This document shows positions 25,446-30,479 of a stretch of 30,479 bases of DNA, in pieces. The notes beneath the pieces are model-generated. The model was given only the letters and a program-made list of their open reading frames with translations, was not told the origin of the DNA and ran no database searches. The position numbers and the translations under genes were made by a program. Within the stretch, counting starts at the first letter, position 1. Each line of letters starts with the position of its first letter. The DNA is from OMIS01 sp964443885 (GTDB lineage: Bacteria; Patescibacteriota; Microgenomatia; UBA1400; PJMF01): NCBI GenBank assembly GCA_964443885.1, contig CAYUES010000009.1:1-30479 (forward strand). Reading direction: 5' to 3'.

Positions 25446-26215
25446 AGTCATGTTTACCTACAATTTCAATAATTACCCCGAGCTTCAATCAGGGCCATTT
25501 TATCAAACAAACAATTGATAGTGTTTTGAGTCAGAACTACCCGAATTTAGAGTACTGGGTGATTGATGGCGGCTCGACTGATCAAACTGTCGAGATACTG
25601 CAAAGCTATGGTAAGAAAATTAACTGGATTAGTGAGAAAGATAACGGACAAACTGATGCAATCAATAAGGGCTTAGAAAAAGTAACTGGCGAGATTGTGG
25701 CTTATCTGAACTCGGATGACTGTTTTGCACCAGGGGCACTTGCCAAAGTGGGGGAGTTTTTTGCTAGTAAGCCCGACGCTATCTGGGTAACAGGTGACTA
25801 CAAAATAATCGACTCATCAGGCCTTGAAATACAGTCATTTGTAAGAAAGTATAAAACTTTTTTTAGATCACTTGAGCTTCCGTTTCTAGTTAAAATTCTC
25901 AACTACATAAATCAACCCAGTACCTTTTGGCGTAGAGCTGCTATTGCTGAAATTGGCGAGTTTGACGAGTCACTACGCTACTGCATGGACTACGACTTTT
26001 GGCTGCGTTTATATACCATACAGCCGCCTTTTCTTCTATCAGATCAACTCTCGCACTTTCGAATTCACGGTGATTCAAAAGGTGGTTCCCAGTACACCAA
26101 ACAATTTGCTGAAGAAGATCTGGTAGTGAAGAGATATACTAGGAATCAAGTAATTTTGCTGCTACATAAACTGCACTCTTTTGCTATTGTACAAGCATAC
26201 AAACTACTTAAATAA
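25442..26215 (+). CDS. GT2 family glycosyltransferase (WcaA-like)
   Basis: This 257-residue GT-A enzyme has the pattern of many capsule and colanic-acid type GT2 proteins: TISIITPSFNQGHFIKQTID (7-26), EYWVIDGGSTDQTVEIL (37-53, D42), SEKDNGQTDAINKGL (64-78), the metal-binding AYLNSDD (87-93), then the WRRAAIAEIGEFDESLRYCMDYDFWLRL region with the acidic YDFWLR motif, and FRIHGDSK. It is close in length and layout to the canonical family. Its ATG overlaps the stop of the DUF2304 gene (ATGA). It is expected to transfer a sugar from a nucleotide donor to a lipid-linked acceptor in the cytoplasm. Confidence 0.9.
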   Translation: MKSCLPTISIITPSFNQGHFIKQTIDSVLSQNYPNLEYWVIDGGSTDQTVEILQSYGKKINWISEKDNGQTDAINKGLEKVTGEIVAYLNSDDCFAPGALAKVGEFFASKPDAIWVTGDYKIIDSSGLEIQSFVRKYKTFFRSLELPFLVKILNYINQPSTFWRRAAIAEIGEFDESLRYCMDYDFWLRLYTIQPPFLLSDQLSHFRIHGDSKGGSQYTKQFAEEDLVVKRYTRNQVILLLHKLHSFAIVQAYKLLK

Positions 26216-26227
26216 CAACCTAACACT

Positions 26228-27187
26228 ATGACTAAAGCTACAATCACTCCCGAGTTTTGGAACAACAAACGTGTTTTAGTGACAGGAGGAGCGGGCTTTT
26301 TAGGAACTCACATCGTCAGGCTACTCAAAAAACTGAAGACAGCAGAAATTCGGATCCCCCGTTCAAGTACCCATGATCTTCGTGAACGAGATGTTTGTGC
26401 CGAAGTTACCAAGAATATAGATATCGTGATCCACTTGGCTGCAAACGTCGGTGGTATTGGCTACAATCAAGAGAACCCAGCAACACTTTTTTATGACAAT
26501 CTATTAATGGGTGTGCATTTAATGGAAGAAGCGCGCAAAAATGGAGTCGACAAGTTTGTGGCGATTGGAACGATCTGCGCCTATCCCAAGTTTACACCTG
26601 TTCCATTTAAAGAAGAGGAACTTTGGAATGGGTATCCAGAAGAAACAAATGCACCGTACGGCTTGGCCAAAAAAATGCTGTTAGTGCAAGCACAGGCATA
26701 TCGCCAACAGTATGACTTTAATGCCGTCTACTTACTGCCAGTCAATTTGTATGGTCCAGGTGACAACTTTGATCCTGGCTCGTCACACGTCATTCCAGCT
26801 TTAATCAAGAAGTTCGTCGACGCCAAGAACAATAATGATACACAAGTAACTGTCTGGGGAACTGGCACACCGACTCGTGAGTTTTTATACGTAGAAGATG
26901 CCGCGCGAGGAATTTTACTTGCTACTGAGAACTATAATAAATCTGAGCCGGTCAACTTGGGCGCTAGCTTTGAGATCTCTATCGCAGACTTAGCAAACAC
27001 GGTTGCAAGAGTGGTAGGTTTTACTGGCGAGATCGTCTTTGATTCCACCAAGCCAGATGGGCAGCCTCGTCGAAAACTTGATGTCAGTCGGGCTGAAAAA
27101 GAGTTTGGGTTTACTTCAGAAGTGACCTTTGCTGCTGGTTTAGAAAAAACAATTGCTTGGTATACTTCTGCCCATACTCAGTCATGA
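26228..27187 (+). CDS. fcl: GDP-L-fucose synthase-like epimerase/reductase
   Basis: GDP-L-fucose synthase converts GDP-4-keto-6-deoxy-mannose to GDP-L-fucose by 3,5-epimerisation and NADPH-dependent reduction. The 319-residue protein shows LVTGGAGFLGTHIV (17-30), IHLAANVGGIGYNQENPA (68-85), GTICAYPKF (114-122), NAPYGLAKK (141-149), NLYGPGDNFDP, SSHVIPALIKK, and GTPTREFLYVEDAA. Relative to the E. coli enzyme, Tyr136, Lys140, Cys109 and His179 correspond to Y144, K148, C117 and H187; Ser107 is Thr115 here. An N-terminal extension of about 8 residues precedes the usual start. The preceding step, GDP-mannose 4,6-dehydratase (gmd), is not in the window. Its end overlaps the next start (ATGA). A related 6-deoxy-sugar product cannot be excluded. 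Confidence 0.87.
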   Translation: MTKATITPEFWNNKRVLVTGGAGFLGTHIVRLLKKLKTAEIRIPRSSTHDLRERDVCAEVTKNIDIVIHLAANVGGIGYNQENPATLFYDNLLMGVHLMEEARKNGVDKFVAIGTICAYPKFTPVPFKEEELWNGYPEETNAPYGLAKKMLLVQAQAYRQQYDFNAVYLLPVNLYGPGDNFDPGSSHVIPALIKKFVDAKNNNDTQVTVWGTGTPTREFLYVEDAARGILLATENYNKSEPVNLGASFEISIADLANTVARVVGFTGEIVFDSTKPDGQPRRKLDVSRAEKEFGFTSEVTFAAGLEKTIAWYTSAHTQS

Positions 27188-28326
27188 AAATTCTACACGT
27201 TGTTCCATACTTTTCCCCTGCATGGGGTTATGGTGGTCCGCCGCGGGCAGTATATGAAGTAGCCAAAGAACAGGTACGTGCAGGCCATGATGTACAAGTG
27301 CTTACTACCACAGCCTTTGATCAAAACACGACGTTACCTGCTGGAACAGTGCTGATTGATGGCATTCGTGTTACCCGACTACCGAATCTGAGTAACTGGA
27401 TAATGTGGAAGTTCCATTTCTGTATACCGATTGGTGTACAAAGTTTCATGAAGACAGGGCGTTTCGATGTAGTTCATCTGCATGAAGTTAGAACACTTTT
27501 AAACTACCTGGTGCTCCAAACTACTACAGCTAAAGTCTTTCTCTCACCCTGGGGAACGTTGCCGTACAACGATAGTATGGTCACACTAAAAAAGATCATT
27601 GATTTTTTCTTACTTCCAAAACTGCAAGCCAAAATACTGACTTCATTTGCACAAACCGAACATGAAAAAGAGTGTCTAAAAAAATTTCAAATCGGTGAAA
27701 AACAGAAAATCGTACCACTGGGTATAAATGAGGCAGCGTATCAGAAACTGCCAGCTCGTCTCGCTGCACAGAAGTTTCTGACACTTTCACCAACTAACTT
27801 TTACTATTTATTCCTAGGACGGTTTTCACCACATAAAGGTCTCTCGGTTTTAGTGACAGCTTTTGCAGAACTTCAAAAAGAGTATCCAAGTACACGATTA
27901 CTGCTTGTTGGTAGAGACGATGGATACTTGGCTGAGGTTGTTGCGCTCATCGAGAAATTGAGTCTCACAAAGGTTATTACAATTATGCCCCCACTCTATG
28001 ACGAGAAACGCTTCTTGGCATACCGTGCCGCTGATGCCTTTGTTTTTACTCCAACTGTGTATGAAGAAACAGGAACTGTTTGTTTAGAAGCCCTAGCAAC
28101 TGGTTTGTCTGTTTTGACAACTCAGCAGGCTTCAATTCCTTTTATGACGAAGCGTGATGGTGTGATAGAAGTAGAGAACACTCACGCTAATGTTACAGCA
28201 GCCATGCGTGAGCTATACTTACACAAAACTGTCGTGGATAGAAAAAAGGTCTTTAAGAAATTTTCCTGGAAAGAAATCACGCAAGGTATTATACATTTAT
28301 ACGAAATTTCCATTGATGCCAAATAA
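27184..28326 (+). CDS. GT4 family glycosyltransferase
   Basis: This 380-residue GT-B enzyme starts MKILHVVPYFSPAWGYGGPP, the typical GT4 N-terminus with a Gly-rich acceptor loop. AVYEVAKEQVRAGHDVQVLT follows, then HLHEVR in the first domain. FLGRFSPHKGLSVLVTAFAEL begins the donor domain. YEETGTVCLE holds the EX7E pair, followed by ALATGLSVLTT. ATG 27184 is chosen because it forms an ATGA overlap with the fucose synthase stop, while the longer frame adds residues without family character. Its own 3' end overlaps the methyltransferase start by 11 bases. Cytoplasmic; the sugar is unknown, although the fucose synthase directly upstream makes a fucosyl donor plausible. Confidence 0.9.
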   Translation: MKILHVVPYFSPAWGYGGPPRAVYEVAKEQVRAGHDVQVLTTTAFDQNTTLPAGTVLIDGIRVTRLPNLSNWIMWKFHFCIPIGVQSFMKTGRFDVVHLHEVRTLLNYLVLQTTTAKVFLSPWGTLPYNDSMVTLKKIIDFFLLPKLQAKILTSFAQTEHEKECLKKFQIGEKQKIVPLGINEAAYQKLPARLAAQKFLTLSPTNFYYLFLGRFSPHKGLSVLVTAFAELQKEYPSTRLLLVGRDDGYLAEVVALIEKLSLTKVITIMPPLYDEKRFLAYRAADAFVFTPTVYEETGTVCLEALATGLSVLTTQQASIPFMTKRDGVIEVENTHANVTAAMRELYLHKTVVDRKKVFKKFSWKEITQGIIHLYEISIDAK

Positions 28327-28897
28327 AGATATTTTCTTTCATCAATATGTTAGCCAGACAGAGCAGCCAGCTCAGCTGCCGCTACTGTTTCGGTTATTGA
28401 GAAGATTTGAAAAACATCGTTATCAAGCAATCATCGAGTCGCTTGCTTTGCATCGCAAACATACTGTGCTTGATATCGGTTGCGGTGCTGGAGAGTTTTT
28501 GACAACGTACCAAAAATACTGGAAAAAAGCAGTCGGAATTGATGTTGTTCCCGAACTCATACAAAAAGCACGATCACTAAACTCTAATAAAAGTATTTCT
28601 TTTACTACCCACAGTGCTGGTGCCAAAAAGCTGCCATTTGCTGCAGGTGCGTTTTCGGTCGTTACTAGTATTGCAACGCTACAGTATATAGATGACTTGG
28701 ACCTCTTCGTTCGAGATGTTCATCGGGTGCTAGATAAAGATGGGTTGTTTATTTTTGAAGTTCCCAACTTTCTGGTTATTTGGCGTAGACTTCAGTTACT
28801 TCTCGGTAATTTTCCGCGCACTTCGCTGTTTCATGCGCAGTGGGATGGAGGAGTGATACATTACTTTACGTATGATCGGGTAGAGTCGTTTTTTTAG
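28316..28897 (+). CDS. Class I SAM-dependent methyltransferase, truncated by an in-frame amber codon
   Basis: The 193 residues before the stop contain a class I methyltransferase fold (Methyltransf_11 type): motif I VLDIGCGAGEF (51-61), the acidic residue of VGIDVV (D76), SVVTSIATLQYIDD (114-127), and LDKDGLFIFEVPN. The usual targets in such loci are sugar hydroxyls or the glycan end. Translation stops at TAG 28895-28897, directly after RVESFF, where relatives continue with a GF..V segment and a final beta-strand. That continuation is present in the same frame (next entry), so the gene looks recently broken, recoded or misread. ATG 28316 lies within the end of the GT4 gene; the frame is open further upstream, but the extension lies wholly inside that gene. 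Confidence 0.78.
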   Translation: MPNKDIFFHQYVSQTEQPAQLPLLFRLLRRFEKHRYQAIIESLALHRKHTVLDIGCGAGEFLTTYQKYWKKAVGIDVVPELIQKARSLNSNKSISFTTHSAGAKKLPFAAGAFSVVTSIATLQYIDDLDLFVRDVHRVLDKDGLFIFEVPNFLVIWRRLQLLLGNFPRTSLFHAQWDGGVIHYFTYDRVESFF

Positions 28898-29011
28898 CAG
28901 CGCGGCTTCAAATTTGTATCGATGAAGACGTCAGGTATTTTTGCTGATATACGGAATATCTATCCAGCGCTCTTGGGTGCTAACATGATTGTGGTATGTC
29001 AAAAAAAATAA
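28898..29011 (+). pseudogene. In-frame C-terminal remnant of the methyltransferase beyond the amber codon
   Basis: Directly after TAG 28895-28897 the same frame stays open for 37 codons to TAA 29009-29011. It encodes QRGFKFVSMK, then a short segment, and ends LLGANMIVVCQKK. This is how Methyltransf_11-type proteins usually finish: a Gly-Phe turn and strand, then GAN(L/M)IVVxxK as the last strand. With the amber position counted, the whole protein would be 231 residues. The remnant overlaps the next GT4 start by 16 bases, in keeping with the tight overlaps elsewhere. It has no credible start of its own. The frame is unchanged, so a base substitution (for instance TTG to TAG), not an indel in the adjacent T run, explains it. 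Confidence 0.7.
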
Positions 29012-30123
29012 CTTTGCTGATAGATAATATCATCACACCGTATGAAGTGCCGCGGTACAATGCAATTAATCGAGTCTTAGAAAATAAATTGCTTGTTTGG
29101 TTCCAAGCAAAAACAGATACAAATCGTCATTGGAAAAACTTTCCCAAAACAACTTTTACACATGAGTTTCTTGAAGACAGGCCAATCCGAATTGTCGGTG
29201 CTGATATTCATACTGTGCACTGGAATCCACAACTTTGGAAAAAACTTGAAGAAGTAAAACCAGAACTAGAGCAGATTATCATTTGTGGCTGGGACTCGAT
29301 AAGTTATTGGCTGACTGTTTACTTCTGTAAAAAATATTCGATTCCCTACACGTTGTGGTCAGGCAGTACTAGCTATGAGTCAAGCTGGCGACGCACTCTT
29401 TTTAAGCCAATTATAAACTGGGTTGTGCAGGGTGCTACTCGGTATATTGCCTATGGTAGTCGTGCTAAAGAGTACCTAACTCTGCTCGGTGCTGATTCAA
29501 GTAAAATCGCAGTTTTTTATAATGGAGTTGATACCCAGTTCTATCTTACAGAAGCTAAAAGACTGCGTCCGAAAAAAGCAGCTTTGCGAAAAAGCTATAA
29601 AATACCCGACGGCTTTACCTTCATCTATGTCGGTCAACTGATTGAACGAAAGGGAGTTTCTGATTTACTGAGGGCCTTTCTTGAAATGAGAAAAATAGAA
29701 CCCAAAACTTCCCTCATTATTGTTGGTACGGGTGCTTTAGCAGCCTCCCTAAAAAGTGCTGCCAAAGAAGAACCAGTATTCTTTTTTTCACATAAAGAGT
29801 TTTCTGAACTGCCAGAGCTCTATGCCTCTGCTGACTGTTTAGTTTTACCTTCACATGAAGAAGTCTGGGGATTAGTGGTAAATGAAGCGCTGCTATCTGG
29901 ACTGCCTGTGATTGCCTCTGATCGAGTTGGATCGACCCCCGATCTAGTCACTTCGGGCAAATCGGGCTATACTTATCCAGCGGGTGATACAACTGAGCTA
30001 CAACAAGTAATGCAGTTAGTGATGCAGAATAAAGAGCAAATGATTCCTCATTTACTGCCTGCAGTGTCCAAAACAGATCCGGAAGCATTGGCAAAACAAA
30101 TATTTAGGAAACATCATGGCTAA
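28996..30123 (+). CDS. GT4 family glycosyltransferase
   Basis: This 375-residue GT-B protein begins MSKKITLLIDNIITPYEVPR, with the PYEVPRYNA segment typical of a subgroup of GT4 enzymes that bind the acceptor there. VFYNGVDTQFY and FIYVGQLIERKGVSDLLRAF mark the domain junction and donor domain. HEEVWGLVVNEA holds the EX7E pair, followed by SGLPVIASDRVGSTPDLV. The enzyme is expected to be cytoplasmic and retaining. Its ATG lies 98 bases after the amber codon of the methyltransferase but inside that gene's in-frame remnant, so the two were probably once coupled. It ends with an 8-base overlap with the FdtA-like gene. Confidence 0.9.
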   Translation: MSKKITLLIDNIITPYEVPRYNAINRVLENKLLVWFQAKTDTNRHWKNFPKTTFTHEFLEDRPIRIVGADIHTVHWNPQLWKKLEEVKPELEQIIICGWDSISYWLTVYFCKKYSIPYTLWSGSTSYESSWRRTLFKPIINWVVQGATRYIAYGSRAKEYLTLLGADSSKIAVFYNGVDTQFYLTEAKRLRPKKAALRKSYKIPDGFTFIYVGQLIERKGVSDLLRAFLEMRKIEPKTSLIIVGTGALAASLKSAAKEEPVFFFSHKEFSELPELYASADCLVLPSHEEVWGLVVNEALLSGLPVIASDRVGSTPDLVTSGKSGYTYPAGDTTELQQVMQLVMQNKEQMIPHLLPAVSKTDPEALAKQIFRKHHG

Positions 30124-30479
30124 ATCGTTACTGGAGTTTATTGAGTTGCCAACTATCAGTGATGACTGTCAGTTGACGGTGATGGAGTTCGACAAACTTC
30201 CCTTTGCTCTGAAAAGACTGTACTACATCTACAATGCCAAGAATAAGCTGTCACGCGGGTTTCATGCGCACTATACAAATAGACAAATACTTTTTTGTCT
30301 CAAGGGTTCGGTAGAGATCGTAGTAGATGATGGCCGTACTCGCGAAAGCACGAGATTAAATACTCCTGCAAAAGGGATTTTGCTAGACAAAATGATCTGG
30401 CACGAGATGTTGGATATGTCAGAGGATGCGGTACTACTAGTGGTAGCCTCGGAGTTATTTGATGCGGCTGATTATATTA
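30116..30479 (+). CDS. fdtA: dTDP-4-oxo-6-deoxyglucose 3,4-ketoisomerase-like (FdtA/QdtA), partial at the right edge
   Basis: The frame opens at ATG 30116, overlapping the GT4 stop, and runs off the window after 121 codons. The cupin pattern of WxcM-like/FdtA proteins is clear: LSRGFHAHYTNRQILFCLKG (45-64), a DDG turn, LNTPAKGILLDKMIWHEM, and the end DAVLLVVAS followed by FDAADYI. FdtA enzymes are usually about 135-140 residues, so nearly all of it is here. H50 and H52 correspond to the catalytic His pair of FdtA (HAH). The residue after them is Tyr where Lys is usual. FdtA makes dTDP-3-oxo-6-deoxy-galactose and QdtA the gluco isomer; sequence alone does not separate them. An FdtB/QdtB-type aminotransferase is expected just beyond the window. 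Confidence 0.88.
   Translation, partial: MAKSLLEFIELPTISDDCQLTVMEFDKLPFALKRLYYIYNAKNKLSRGFHAHYTNRQILFCLKGSVEIVVDDGRTRESTRLNTPAKGILLDKMIWHEMLDMSEDAVLLVVASELFDAADYI

Noticed and set aside
28889..28895. Indel in the run of seven T as cause of the methyltransferase truncation
   Set aside because: The conserved-looking continuation is in the same frame as the upstream part, so adding or removing one T would break the match.
28895..28897. Genome-wide reassignment of TAG to an amino acid
   Set aside because: TAG ends several intact genes here (6547, 8528, 20440, 23487, 24421), so a global change of its meaning is unlikely.
1..30479. Mobile elements, CRISPR array, tRNA or rRNA genes
   Set aside because: I looked for transposase-like proteins, spaced direct repeats and conserved RNA motifs and saw none. 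The genes are nearly contiguous.

Overview
This 30.5 kb window is one dense cell-surface glycan locus. It looks like a member of the Patescibacteria/CPR, most likely Microgenomates-like; this is an inference from the tightly packed, overlapping genes, the moderately low GC (judged by eye), the many GT-C/GT39 membrane glycosyltransferases with an N-terminal FGD(Y/W)K motif, and the near absence of leader sequences. The genetic code appears standard: TAA, TAG and TGA all end genes, and no long gene needs TGA read as glycine. I see no rRNA, tRNA, CRISPR array, insertion sequence or integrase, and no gene-free stretch over 300 bases.

Layout. On the left, minus strand: the first 28 codons of an unidentified membrane or secreted protein, then a LytR-CpsA-Psr (LCP) ligase. 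A divergent promoter region follows. The plus-strand run (1443-13520) starts with a 1111-residue protein that joins a PTPS-related/YfhO-like membrane module to a complete Wzx-type flippase. After it come two GT2 enzymes, a GT4, a third GT2, two GT39 enzymes and an unassigned GT-C-like membrane protein. The middle block (13495-17038) holds two inverted membrane glycosyltransferases (PMT_2-like and GT87-like) around a small membrane-anchored protein of unknown function. A second plus-strand run (17094 to the right edge) holds two more GT39 paralogues, a WaaE-like GT2, a GT4, a PIG-V-like GT76, a GalE-like epimerase, a DPM1-like GT2 with its DUF2304 partner, another GT2, a GDP-L-fucose synthase, a GT4, an interrupted methyltransferase, a GT4, and an FdtA-like dTDP-sugar ketoisomerase cut by the window end.

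How it may work together (inference). Ten soluble GT2/GT4 enzymes could build a lipid-linked oligosaccharide inside the cell from nucleotide sugars. The epimerase, the fucose synthase and the FdtA homologue would supply deoxy and amino sugars. The flippase half of the fusion would export the lipid-linked unit. Eight or nine GT-C enzymes could then add sugars outside from polyprenyl-phosphate donors, made by enzymes such as the DPM1-like GT2. The LCP enzyme could attach the product to the cell wall. No initiating phosphoglycosyltransferase (WecA/WbaP type) and no recognisable Wzy polymerase are present here.

The points most worth a second look are the GT-C/flippase fusion, an in-frame amber codon that cuts off the conserved-looking C-terminus of a methyltransferase, a family of four diverged GT39 paralogues, and a set of promoters whose predicted +1 falls on or within a few bases of the start codon.
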